Positions 1 to 6,808 of a stretch of 64,000 nucleotides of DNA are shown here, piece by piece. A model generated the notes under the pieces. The model was not told the DNA's origin, did no database searches, and saw only the letters and a program-made list of their open reading frames with translations. The stretch is from JACCZR01 sp963830065 (lineage in GTDB: Bacteria; Actinomycetota; Thermoleophilia; Solirubrobacterales; Thermoleophilaceae): NCBI GenBank assembly GCA_963830065.1, contig CAWHLA010000009.1, positions 62,001 to 126,000 of the forward strand, given 5' to 3'. The position numbers were made by a program, and so were the translations under genes. Every line of letters begins with the position of its first letter. The first letter of the stretch is position 1.

Positions 1-1
1 G

Positions 2-256
2 CTCGAGCCGCTCTTGCTCGCCGACGGGGACAACACCGTCTTCGAGGGCGACGACCTCCAGAAGGTGAAGGTGGAGGCCACCGTCGCCGGCCACGAGCGC
101 GGCGAGAAGGTCCGGGTGCTCAAGTTCAAGTCGAAGAGCAACTACAAGCGCCACCAGGGCCACCGCTCGGAGCTGACCCGCCTGGAGATAGGCGAGATCA
201 AGAAGCTCTCCCGCAAGCCCGCCAAGAAGAAGAAGGACGACTCAGATGGCTCATAA
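2..256 (+). CDS. rplU: 50S ribosomal protein L21 (5' end cut off by window)
   Basis: This is the C-terminal 84 residues or so of ribosomal protein L21, a 23S rRNA-binding protein of the large subunit. The frame is open from the first bases, so the true start lies upstream. The visible part carries the L21 hallmark VLKFKSKSNYKRHQGHR followed by a lysine-rich tail. It overlaps the start of rpmA by 11 nt, the usual L21-L27 pair. A TTG at position 14 is internal and not the start. Confidence 0.95.
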   Translation, partial: LEPLLLADGDNTVFEGDDLQKVKVEATVAGHERGEKVRVLKFKSKSNYKRHQGHRSELTRLEIGEIKKLSRKPAKKKKDDSDGS

Positions 257-500
257 GAAGGGACTCGGCTCTTCGCGCAACGGACGCGACTCCAACGCCA
301 AGCGCCTCGGTGTGAAGGTCTTCGCCGGCCAGACGGTGCACGGCGGCGAGATCATCGTTCGCCAGCGCGGCACAAAGTTCAAGCCGGGCGACGGCGCCGG
401 CCTCGGCCGCGACCACACCATCTTCGCCAAGCGGGCGGGGACGGTGGAGTTCGCCGAGGGCCATCGCGGCCGCACCATCTCGGTCGTAGAAGCCGAGTAG
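246..500 (+). CDS. rpmA: 50S ribosomal protein L27
   Basis: Complete 84-residue L27. It begins MAHKKGLGSSRNGRDSN, the conserved N-terminal arm that reaches toward the peptidyl-transferase centre, and continues with the LGVKVFAGQ and GTKFKPG motifs of the family. There is no Firmicute-type cleavable N-terminal extension. It starts inside the 3' end of rplU, so the two are translationally coupled, and the rplU-rpmA-obg neighbourhood is the common bacterial order. The ATG at 246 places the conserved AHKK sequence directly after Met. Confidence 0.97.
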   Translation: MAHKKGLGSSRNGRDSNAKRLGVKVFAGQTVHGGEIIVRQRGTKFKPGDGAGLGRDHTIFAKRAGTVEFAEGHRGRTISVVEAE

Positions 501-508
501 CTCGCCCA

Positions 509-514
509 TACTGT
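509..514 (+). promoter_or_regulatory. -10 box (TACTGT) for leaderless SnoaL-like gene
   Basis: TACTGT fits TANNNT and lies exactly 6 nt before the ATG at 521, so the first transcribed base would be the A of the start codon. It follows the spacing rule seen at many genes in this window. No Shine-Dalgarno sequence is visible. Confidence 0.55.
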
Positions 515-520
515 CCTGCG

Positions 521-820
521 ATGGCGCAGGACAACCTGGCGACGGCGCGGCTCCTGTACGGGTGGTTCGCCGCCGCCACGGCACCGCCCCCCGAAGTGTC
601 CGAGATCGTCCATCCCGACGTGGTGATCGAGGAGGTCGCGGACTTCCCCGACGGCAGCGTCTACCGCGGGGTCGAGGGCGTGCGGGCCTGGATGCAGGGC
701 TTCTTCGACGTCGAATGGGAGATCACGCAGGTGATTCGGTTCCGCGACGGCAAGCTGATCTATGCCACCGGATACCGGGACCACGCCAAGGCCCTGGCTG
801 CGGCCGGCCTGGCTGAGTAG
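521..820 (+). CDS. SnoaL/NTF2-like small protein
   Basis: A 99-residue protein resembling the NTF2-like/SnoaL fold. It has an N-terminal helix (ATARLLYGWFAA), a pocket segment (HPDVVIEEVADFPDG), then YRGVEGVRAWMQGFF and a terminal beta-strand pair (ITQVIRFRDGKLIYATGY). Members bind or isomerise small hydrophobic ligands or act as scaffolds, and no substrate can be inferred. It sits between rpmA and obg, where most genomes have nothing, with its own likely leaderless promoter. Its stop is 2 nt before obg, so obg may be read through from it. Confidence 0.7.
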   Translation: MAQDNLATARLLYGWFAAATAPPPEVSEIVHPDVVIEEVADFPDGSVYRGVEGVRAWMQGFFDVEWEITQVIRFRDGKLIYATGYRDHAKALAAAGLAE

Positions 821-822
821 CC

Positions 823-2109
823 GTGTTCGCCGACCGCGCGCGCATCTGGGTGCAGGGCGGCGCCGGCGGCGACGGCTCGACCTCCTTCCGGCGCGAGGCC
901 CACGTCCCCAAGGGCGGGCCCGACGGCGGCGACGGCGGGCGCGGCGGCGACGTCGTGCTGGTCTGCGACGCCTCGCGTCGCGACCTGGGCGCCTTCAAGC
1001 GGGGTGCCCACTTCCGGGCCAAGCGCGGCGGCCACGGCGAGGGCAACCAGCGCCACGGGGCCAACGCCGCCACGCTCGAGGTGTCGGTGCCCCCGGGCAC
1101 CGTGGCCGAGGACGCCGAGGGCGGGGCCCGCTGGGACCTCATCGCCCCCGGCCAGCGCGCCGTGGTGGCGCGCGGGGGCCCGGGTGGCAAGGGCAACAAG
1201 CGGTTCGCGGGCGCGGTGCGCCAGGCGCCCCGCTTCGCCGAGCGCGGCCTCCCCGGCGACGAAAGCTGGCTGGAGCTGCGCCTGAAGCTGATGGCCGACG
1301 CCGGGCTGGTGGGGCTGCCCAACGCCGGCAAGTCCTCGCTGCTCGCGCGGATGACCCGCGCTGCTCCGCGGGTGGCCGACTACCCGTTCACGACGCTGGA
1401 GCCGGTGCTCGGGACCATCGAGGCCGACGACCGCCAGCTGGTGCTGGCCGACATACCCGGGCTGATCGAGGGGGCCAGCGCGGGCGCCGGCCTGGGCCAC
1501 GAGTTCCTGGCCCACGTGGAGCGCTGCCGGCTGCTCGTGCACGTGGTGGACCTCGCTCCGGCGGACGGCAGCGACCCGTTTGCCAACCACGCGACGGTCG
1601 AGGAGGAGCTGCGCGAGCACGGGGGCGGCCTGGCCGGGCTTCCGCGGCTGATCGCGCTTTCCAAGGCGGACCTGATGCCGCCAGAGGACGTCGAGGCCGC
1701 CGCCGAACGCTGGCGCGGGCACACGGGCGCGGAGGTCTTCCCGACCTCGGCTGCGACCGGGGCGGGTCTGTCCGAGCTGCGCGCCGCCCTGTTGCGCGCG
1801 GTGCCGGCCGAGGCCCCGCCCCCAGAGCCGGCCGCCCAGGCCGAGCACCGGGTCTACCGGCCGGGCGCCGGCGACGGCTTCCGGGTGGAGCGCACCGGGG
1901 AGCGCGCCTTCCGCGTTTCGGGCCGCGGGGTGGAGCTGCTGCTCGCGCGCCACGACCTCGGCAACGAGGAGGCGCTGCGCTATCTCGAGGAACGGTTGCG
2001 TGACATCGGCGTCATCAAGGCGCTGACCGCCGCCGGTTTCGAGGCCGGCGACGACGTGGAGATCGGCGGCACGGTCTTCGAGCTGGACCCCGGCGCGCCG
2101 CTTCGCTGA
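823..2109 (+). CDS. obgE: Obg family GTPase
   Basis: A 428-residue Obg/CgtA GTPase associated with 50S ribosome assembly. Order: glycine-rich Obg domain (about 1-158, with GGPDGGDGGRGGDVVL), G domain with G1 GLPNAGKSS, G3 DIPGLIEGA and G4 written SKAD rather than NKxD, then a C-terminal OCT domain (from about residue 345, HRVYRPG). The GTG start gives VFADRARIWVQGG, matching the usual MFxDxxxIxVxaGxGG start. It lies in the classical rplU-rpmA-obg-proB block. Confidence 0.96.
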   Translation: MFADRARIWVQGGAGGDGSTSFRREAHVPKGGPDGGDGGRGGDVVLVCDASRRDLGAFKRGAHFRAKRGGHGEGNQRHGANAATLEVSVPPGTVAEDAEGGARWDLIAPGQRAVVARGGPGGKGNKRFAGAVRQAPRFAERGLPGDESWLELRLKLMADAGLVGLPNAGKSSLLARMTRAAPRVADYPFTTLEPVLGTIEADDRQLVLADIPGLIEGASAGAGLGHEFLAHVERCRLLVHVVDLAPADGSDPFANHATVEEELREHGGGLAGLPRLIALSKADLMPPEDVEAAAERWRGHTGAEVFPTSAATGAGLSELRAALLRAVPAEAPPPEPAAQAEHRVYRPGAGDGFRVERTGERAFRVSGRGVELLLARHDLGNEEALRYLEERLRDIGVIKALTAAGFEAGDDVEIGGTVFELDPGAPLR

Positions 2110-2134
2110 GGCGGCCGGCCCGCGCGGCTCTGCG

Positions 2135-2140
2135 TAGGGT
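2135..2140 (+). promoter_or_regulatory. -10 box (TAGGGT) for leaderless proB
   Basis: TAGGGT ends 6 nt before the proB GTG at 2147, placing the expected transcription start on the start codon. It lies in the 37-nt gap between obg and proB, and no ribosome binding site is visible. Confidence 0.6.
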
Positions 2141-2146
2141 CTGCCG

Positions 2147-3241
2147 GTGGCCAAGATCGTCGTCAAACTCGGCTCGAGCATCGTCGCCGATGCCGTCGGC
2201 GCCGTGCGCGAGGACGTGCTTCGCCCGGTGTGCGACGCGGTGGCCGCGCGCCATGACCAGGGCGACTCCGTCGTGCTCGTCACTTCGGGGGCCATCGCCC
2301 GCGGCATGCGCGAGATGCGGCTGCCGATGCGCCCCTCGGCGATGGACGAGCTACAGGCCGCCTCCGCGGTCGGGCAGGGGCTCCTGTACCGCGCCTACGA
2401 CGACCTGCTGCGCGCTCGCGGAGTGCGGAGCGCCCAGGTCCTGCTGACCTTCTTCGACCTCTCCGCCCGCAGCCACTACCTCAACGCCCGGCACACCCTG
2501 GAGCGGCTGCTGGCCTGGAACGTGGTGCCGGTGATCAACGAGAACGACACCACCACCACGGACGAGATCTCGTTCGGCGACAACGACCTGCTGTCAGCGC
2601 AGGTGGCGGTTCTGCTGGGGGCCGACCTGCTGGTGCTGCTCACCGACACGGCCGGCCTCTACACCGCCGACCCCCGGCTGGACCCGGGCGCCGACCTGGT
2701 GCCCGACGTGCGTGACTTCGCCGAGCTGGACGGCCTGCAGATCGGCATCCCCTCCTCGCCCCTGGGCTCCGGTGGGATGCGCTCGAAGGTGGTGGCAGCC
2801 GAGATGGCCACGGCGGCGGGGATCCCGGCCCAGGTCAGCTCGGGCGTCGATCCCCAGGCGGTGGCCGTCGCGCTGAGCGGGCAGCACACCGGCACCCGGT
2901 TTCACCCGGCGGCCGGGCCGCGGGTATCCAGCTTCAAGCTGTGGCTGCGCTACGCCAAGCCCACCCGCGGGGTATTGACCGTGGACGGCGGGGCCGAGCG
3001 CGCGCTGCGCGAGCGGGGGACCAGCCTGCTGCCTGTGGGCGTGACGGCGGTCGAGGGGGAGTTCCAGGCCGGCGACGCCGTGGAGGTGCGCGCCGACCGT
3101 GGCCCGGTGGGCAAGGGCATCGTCAACTACTCGGCCATCGAGCTGGCGCAGGTGAAGGGCCTGAAGACCGCCGACGTTCGTGGGCTGCTGCCCAGCGCGG
3201 TCGACGAAGCCGTTCACCGCGACTACTTCGTCCTGGAGTAG
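2147..3241 (+). CDS. proB: Glutamate 5-kinase
   Basis: A 364-residue ProB, which phosphorylates glutamate to gamma-glutamyl phosphate in the first step of proline synthesis. The N-terminal amino-acid kinase domain (about 1-250) begins VVKLGSSIVA and contains VTSGAIARG and the substrate segment VVPVINENDTTTTDEISFGDND. The C-terminal PUA domain follows from about residue 270 (RGVLTVDGGAERAL). Length is normal for the PUA-containing form. It is followed 41 nt later by proA, so proline synthesis is clustered. The GTG start is fixed by the -10 box 6 nt upstream. Confidence 0.96.
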   Translation: MAKIVVKLGSSIVADAVGAVREDVLRPVCDAVAARHDQGDSVVLVTSGAIARGMREMRLPMRPSAMDELQAASAVGQGLLYRAYDDLLRARGVRSAQVLLTFFDLSARSHYLNARHTLERLLAWNVVPVINENDTTTTDEISFGDNDLLSAQVAVLLGADLLVLLTDTAGLYTADPRLDPGADLVPDVRDFAELDGLQIGIPSSPLGSGGMRSKVVAAEMATAAGIPAQVSSGVDPQAVAVALSGQHTGTRFHPAAGPRVSSFKLWLRYAKPTRGVLTVDGGAERALRERGTSLLPVGVTAVEGEFQAGDAVEVRADRGPVGKGIVNYSAIELAQVKGLKTADVRGLLPSAVDEAVHRDYFVLE

Positions 3242-3270
3242 ACCCATGGTCGCGGGCTAGGCGCCGCGGT

Positions 3271-3276
3271 TACCCT
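3271..3276 (+). promoter_or_regulatory. -10 box (TACCCT) for leaderless proA
   Basis: TACCCT ends 6 nt before the GTG at 3283. proA therefore probably has its own promoter in addition to read-through from proB. Confidence 0.55.
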
Positions 3277-3282
3277 CTGGAT

Positions 3283-4554
3283 GTGGCCGCAACCGCCCAG
3301 TCGGTAGCCCAGATCTGCGCTCAGGCGCGGTCGGCGTCGCGTGCGCTCGCCCGTGCTGGGACCGCGCAGAAGGACGCCGCGCTGGAGGCCATGGCGCTCG
3401 CGTTGGGCGACCGCGCCGAGGAGATCCTCGCGGCCAACGCACGCGACGTGGAGGCCGGCGCTCAGGCGGGTCTGTCCGCGGCGCTGATCGACCGGCTGAC
3501 GCTCACCGAGCAGCGCCTGGAGGGCATCGCCGAGGCCGTGCTCGACATCCGAGGGCTGCCGGACCCGGTCGGCGAGGCCATCGACGGCCACCGGCTCCCC
3601 AACGGGCTCGACCTGCGGCGCGTCCGCGTGCCGCTCGGGGTGGTGGCGGTGGTCTACGAGGCGCGGCCGAACGTGACGATCGACTGCTCCGCACTGTGTC
3701 TGAAGTCCGGCAACGCCATCGTGCTGAGGGGCTCGTCCACAGCGGCCCACTCGAACGCCGTGCTGGCCTCCGTGGCCCAGGGCGCCCTCGCCGCGGCGGA
3801 CCTGCCCGAGGCCGCGATCTCGCTCGTGGCCGGCGGCGACCGCGACGAGATGCGCCAGATCGCCACCCAGGAGGGCCTGATCGACCTGATCATCCCGCGC
3901 GGGGGCGAGGGCCTGAAGGCGGCCCTGACCGAGCACGCCACCGTGCCGGTGATGTACGCCGCCTCGGGCAACTGCCACGTGTACGTGGACGCCACCGCCG
4001 ACCTCGACGACGCGCTGGCGATCGCCGTCAACGCCAAGGTCCAGCGTCCCGGGGTGTGCAACGCGATGGAGACCCTCTTGGTGCACGCCGACGTGGCTGC
4101 CGAGCTGCTGCCGCGAGTGCTGGGAGAGCTGCGCGAGTCGGGCGTCGAGCTGCGCGTGGACGGCCGGACCCGCTCGCTCGCGGGACCGCTGGGGGACACC
4201 CTCGGCGAGGCCACCGAGGACGACTGGGCCACGGAGTACCTGGCCCTGATCTGCGCGGTACGGGTGGTCGACTCCGCGGAGGAGGCCATCGAGCACGTCA
4301 ACCGCTACGGCAGTGGCCACTCGGAGGCAATCGTGACCGGCTCGACGGAGTCGGCGCGCGCGTTCACCGGCGGGGTCGACGCCGCCTGTGTGTACGTGAA
4401 CGCCTCCACTCGCTTCACCGACGGCGGGGTGTTCGGCATGGGCGCCGAGATCGGCAACTCGACCCAGAAGCTGCACGCCCGCGGCCCCATCGGGCTGCGC
4501 GAGCTGACGACCTACAAGTACGTGATCGAGGGCTCGGGCCAGGTCAGGGCTTGA
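3283..4554 (+). CDS. proA: Gamma-glutamyl phosphate reductase
   Basis: A 423-residue ProA, the NADPH-dependent reductase making glutamate-5-semialdehyde. It belongs to the aldehyde dehydrogenase superfamily. Visible family segments are RVPLGVVAVVYEARPNVT, SGNAIVLRGS, the catalytic-cysteine region RPGVCNAMETLLV, and the C-terminal STRFTDGGVFGMGAEIG. The frame is open further upstream, but the GTG at 3283 gives the expected N terminus and sits at leaderless spacing. Its TGA overlaps the nadD start (TTGA). Confidence 0.96.
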   Translation: MAATAQSVAQICAQARSASRALARAGTAQKDAALEAMALALGDRAEEILAANARDVEAGAQAGLSAALIDRLTLTEQRLEGIAEAVLDIRGLPDPVGEAIDGHRLPNGLDLRRVRVPLGVVAVVYEARPNVTIDCSALCLKSGNAIVLRGSSTAAHSNAVLASVAQGALAAADLPEAAISLVAGGDRDEMRQIATQEGLIDLIIPRGGEGLKAALTEHATVPVMYAASGNCHVYVDATADLDDALAIAVNAKVQRPGVCNAMETLLVHADVAAELLPRVLGELRESGVELRVDGRTRSLAGPLGDTLGEATEDDWATEYLALICAVRVVDSAEEAIEHVNRYGSGHSEAIVTGSTESARAFTGGVDAACVYVNASTRFTDGGVFGMGAEIGNSTQKLHARGPIGLRELTTYKYVIEGSGQVRA

Positions 4555-5168
4555 GGGTCGGCTTCTTCGGCGGGGCGTTCAACCCGCCCCACGTCGCCCA
4601 CCTGGTGTGCGCCCAGGAGGCGCGGTGGCAGCTCGACCTGGACCACGTGGTGCTCGTCCCCGTCGGCCAGGCGCCCCACCGCACCCTGCAGGAGGACCCC
4701 GGAGCGGAGGTCCGGGCCGAGCTGTGCGAGCTCGCCGCGCGCGACGAGGAGGGCCTCGAGGTGTCGCGCATAGAGCTCGAGCGGGCGGGTCCGTCCTACA
4801 CGTCAGACACTCTGAGGGTGTGGCGAGATCGAGCGCCCCGGGACGAGCTGGTGCTGCTGCTGGGCGGCGACCAGGCCGCGGCGCTGCCCAGCTGGCACGA
4901 GCCCGAGACCGTGCTCGCGCTCGCCACGGTGGCGGTGGCCGAGCGGGAGGGCCACGAGGTCGCCCTCGTGCGCGATCGGCTCTTCGGTCTGGCCGGGGCG
5001 GAGGCAGTCGAGTTCTTCGCAATGCCCCGTCTCGACGTGTCCTCGACGCTCGTGCGCGAACGGGCGCGAGCCGGGAGGCCCCTGCGGCACCTGGTGCCTG
5101 AGCCGGTGCTGGAAGCGATGGCGGCGCGGGGGCTGTACGGCACGCCGTCGCCGGCGGAGGCCCGATGA
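4551..5168 (+). CDS. nadD: Nicotinate-nucleotide adenylyltransferase
   Basis: A 205-residue NadD, which joins ATP and nicotinate mononucleotide to form deamido-NAD. The N terminus LRVGFFGGAFNPPHVAHL contains the nucleotidyltransferase GxFxPxHxxH motif, and the C-terminal SSTLVRERARAGRPLRHLVP is the second nucleotide-binding motif (ISSTxIR type). The start is TTG within the tetranucleotide TTGA that is also the proA stop, so it is translationally coupled. The rsfS gene overlaps its 3' end by ATGA, the common nadD-rsfS pairing. Confidence 0.95.
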   Translation: MRVGFFGGAFNPPHVAHLVCAQEARWQLDLDHVVLVPVGQAPHRTLQEDPGAEVRAELCELAARDEEGLEVSRIELERAGPSYTSDTLRVWRDRAPRDELVLLLGGDQAAALPSWHEPETVLALATVAVAEREGHEVALVRDRLFGLAGAEAVEFFAMPRLDVSSTLVRERARAGRPLRHLVPEPVLEAMAARGLYGTPSPAEAR

Positions 5169-5518
5169 GCGAGCTCGAGTCGGCCGAGCTGGCCCAGCGG
5201 ATCGCCGAGCTGGCGGCCGATCGCAAGGCGATCGACGTGCGGGTGCTCGACGTGCGCGGGGTCGTCTCCTACACGGACTGGTTCGTCATCTGCTCCGGCA
5301 ACACCGAGCGTCAGACGCGTGCCATCCGCGACGCCATCCACAAAGGGCTCAAGGACGACAACGGGCTGCTGCCGCGGCGCGCCGAGGGCGAGCGCGAGGC
5401 TCGCTGGATCCTGCTCGACTACCTCGACTGCGTGGTGCACGTCTTCACCCCGGAGGCGCGCGAGTACTACCGGCTCGAGCAGCTCTGGGGCGAGGTGCCG
5501 GCGAGGTCCCTCGGGTAG
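5165..5518 (+). CDS. rsfS: Ribosome silencing factor (RsfS/Iojap family)
   Basis: A 117-residue RsfS, which binds ribosomal protein L14 and blocks subunit joining when nutrients are limited. Family motifs are DVRGVVSYTDWFVICSGNTERQTRAI, the WILLDYLDCVVHVF strand and the YYRLEQLWG end. It begins at ATGA over the nadD stop. The C terminus PARSLG is short, as usual for the bacterial form. Confidence 0.95.
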   Translation: MSELESAELAQRIAELAADRKAIDVRVLDVRGVVSYTDWFVICSGNTERQTRAIRDAIHKGLKDDNGLLPRRAEGEREARWILLDYLDCVVHVFTPEAREYYRLEQLWGEVPARSLG

Positions 5519-5520
5519 CC

Positions 5521-6144
5521 ATGGAAGAGGTGGTACCCGGCGTCTGGCACTGGAGCGCGATGCACCCGCGCATCGGCCAGCAGGTGCACTCGCACTGGAT
5601 CGCCGACGCCCGGGTGGTGCTGGACCCGATGGTCCCACCGGAGGGCATGCCGGTCTTCGACCCCACGCCCGAGCGGGTGGTGCTGACCAACCGCCATCAC
5701 CTACGGGAGGGGGGCACCTTCGCGGACGAGCTGGGCGGGCTGCCCATCCTGGGGCCCGAGGCCGGCATGTACGAGTTCGGCGAGGACGACCCGCCGGTGG
5801 CCGCGTACGTGGCGGGGGACGAGGTGGCGCCGGACGTGACCGTAAAGGAGATGGGCGCGATCGCGCTCGACGACCACGTGCTGCACATCCGCACCCGCGG
5901 CGAGGGCCTCCTGGCCTTCGGAGACGCGATCATCGTCTGGGACGGCGAGCTGTCCTTCGTGCCCGACTTCCTCATGGACGAGCCCGAGAGCGTCAAGAAG
6001 GACACCGTCGAGCGCGCCGTGCCGCTGCTCGCGCTGGACTTCGACCACCTGCTGTTCGCCCACGGCGACCCGGTGATCGGGCGCGGCAGAACCGCCCTGG
6101 CGGAGTTCATGGAGAACCCCCGAACGGCGGACTTCGGCTTGTAG
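5521..6144 (+). CDS. Metallo-beta-lactamase-fold protein with degenerate metal site
   Basis: A 207-residue protein laid out like a small metallo-beta-lactamase-fold hydrolase (VVPGVWHWSAMHP start, VVLTNRHH, GEGLLAFGDAIIVWDG, LLFAHGDPVIGRGRTAL end). The canonical HxHxDH zinc motif is not present: the corresponding loop reads NRHHLREGG. The later FGDA and FAHGDP elements are retained. It may use one metal or have lost hydrolysis. It starts 2 nt after rsfS, so it is probably the last gene of that operon. Substrate unknown. Confidence 0.7.
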   Translation: MEEVVPGVWHWSAMHPRIGQQVHSHWIADARVVLDPMVPPEGMPVFDPTPERVVLTNRHHLREGGTFADELGGLPILGPEAGMYEFGEDDPPVAAYVAGDEVAPDVTVKEMGAIALDDHVLHIRTRGEGLLAFGDAIIVWDGELSFVPDFLMDEPESVKKDTVERAVPLLALDFDHLLFAHGDPVIGRGRTALAEFMENPRTADFGL

Positions 6145-6161
6145 TTCAGCCGGACCTCATG

Positions 6162-6175
6162 CGAACATGCGTTCG
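6162..6175 (+). promoter_or_regulatory. LexA-type SOS box
   Basis: A perfect 14-bp palindrome, CGAAC-ATGC-GTTCG, identical to the Gram-positive/actinobacterial LexA operator core CGAACN4GTTCG. It ends 3 nt before the ATG at 6179 of the PD-(D/E)XK gene, where a bound repressor would cover the expected -10 region. This predicts induction by DNA damage. It also argues against an upstream ATG at 6167, which lies inside the operator. Confidence 0.75.
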
Positions 6176-6178
6176 TCT

Positions 6179-6808
6179 ATGGACGCCAACCGGAAAGGGG
6201 CAATTGCCGAAGCGGCCATCGCGCTCGAGGCGACCCGAGCGGGAATCCCGGTGCTGCGCCCGATAGTCGAGCACGGCCGAACCGACTTGGCGTTCGACAT
6301 CGGTGGTCGACTGCTTCGCGTGCAATGCAAGTGGGCGGCACACGATCCTGAGCGCGGGGTCCTGAAGGTCAATCTCCGGTGCTCGTCGCGGAACGCGACG
6401 GGCTACGCACGCTCGAGCTATCGCGAGAACGAGATTGACCTCGTGGCGTTGTACTGCGGGGCGCTCGACATGTGTTACCTGCTTCCGATCTCGCTGGTCG
6501 CGGATCGTGGGGCGATCTGGCTTCGCCTCTCGCCCGCTCGAAACGGACAACGTGCTTCCATTAATCTTGCCTCGGACTACGAGTTCGCTGGGGCTGTAGC
6601 TCAGCTGGAAGAGCGGCGCGCTGGCAGCGCGCAGGTCAGGGGTTCGAGTCCCCTCAGCTCCACTCGCTCAGACGATCTGGCGGTCACCGATGTGGGCGCC
6701 CACCAGTTCCGCAACCACTTCGGCTACTACCTCGAGCGGGCCGCGGCCGGAGATGAGATCCGCGTCAGCCGCCACGGCCGGAAGGTCGTGAAGCTGAGCC
6801 GCGCCTAG
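6179..6808 (+). CDS. PD-(D/E)XK homing-type endonuclease, frame runs through a tRNA into an antitoxin-like tail
   Basis: Residues 1-137 resemble the group I intron-associated PD-(D/E)XK endonucleases (I-Ssp6803I type). The start is MDANRKGAIAEAA with E11, then D36 in GRTDLAFDIGG, then Q49-x-K51 in RVQCKWA. These supply the expected E, D and QxK catalytic residues. ENEIDLVALYCG and CYLLPISLV match the C-terminal half of that fold. No stop precedes the tRNA-Ala gene: codons 138-161 are the tRNA read in frame, and residues 168-209 resemble a Phd/YefM antitoxin. More A/T-rich codons (ATT, AAT, CTT, CGT) than its neighbours suggest acquisition. ATG 6179 was chosen because ATG 6167 lies in the SOS box. 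Whether the 209-residue fusion is ever made is unknown. Confidence 0.7.
   Translation: MDANRKGAIAEAAIALEATRAGIPVLRPIVEHGRTDLAFDIGGRLLRVQCKWAAHDPERGVLKVNLRCSSRNATGYARSSYRENEIDLVALYCGALDMCYLLPISLVADRGAIWLRLSPARNGQRASINLASDYEFAGAVAQLEERRAGSAQVRGSSPLSSTRSDDLAVTDVGAHQFRNHFGYYLERAAAGDEIRVSRHGRKVVKLSRA
6590..6662 (+). tRNA. tRNA-Ala(GGC)
   Basis: A 73-nt cloverleaf. The acceptor arm GGGGCTG pairs with CAGCTCC and contains G3-U70, the alanine identity pair. The D arm is GCTC/GAGC, the anticodon arm GCGCG-CTGGCAG-CGCGC carries anticodon GGC, and the T arm is AGGGG-TTCGAGT-CCCCT. The discriminator is A, and CCA is not encoded. All stems are intact, so the gene looks functional although it lies inside an open reading frame on the same strand. 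Confidence 0.95.
6692..6808 (+). CDS. Phd/YefM antitoxin-like segment
   Basis: The sequence VGAHQFRNHFGYYLERAAAG, then DEIRVSRHGRKVVKLSRA, follows the pattern of the Phd/YefM DNA-binding antitoxin core (helix, then GxxxxVxRxGRxVxxL). It is in frame with the upstream endonuclease and can also start at GTG 6692, giving 38 residues, much shorter than typical antitoxins of 70-90. No toxin gene follows; the next gene is convergent and overlaps by 4 nt. It may be a 3' fragment or a domain of the fusion. The function call is tentative. Confidence 0.4.
   Translation: MGAHQFRNHFGYYLERAAAGDEIRVSRHGRKVVKLSRA

Noticed and set aside
6590..6662. Treating residues GAVAQLEERRAGSAQVRG as a genuine protein domain
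   Set aside because: This is simply the translation of an intact tRNA gene; similar strings appear wherever tRNAs are translated.
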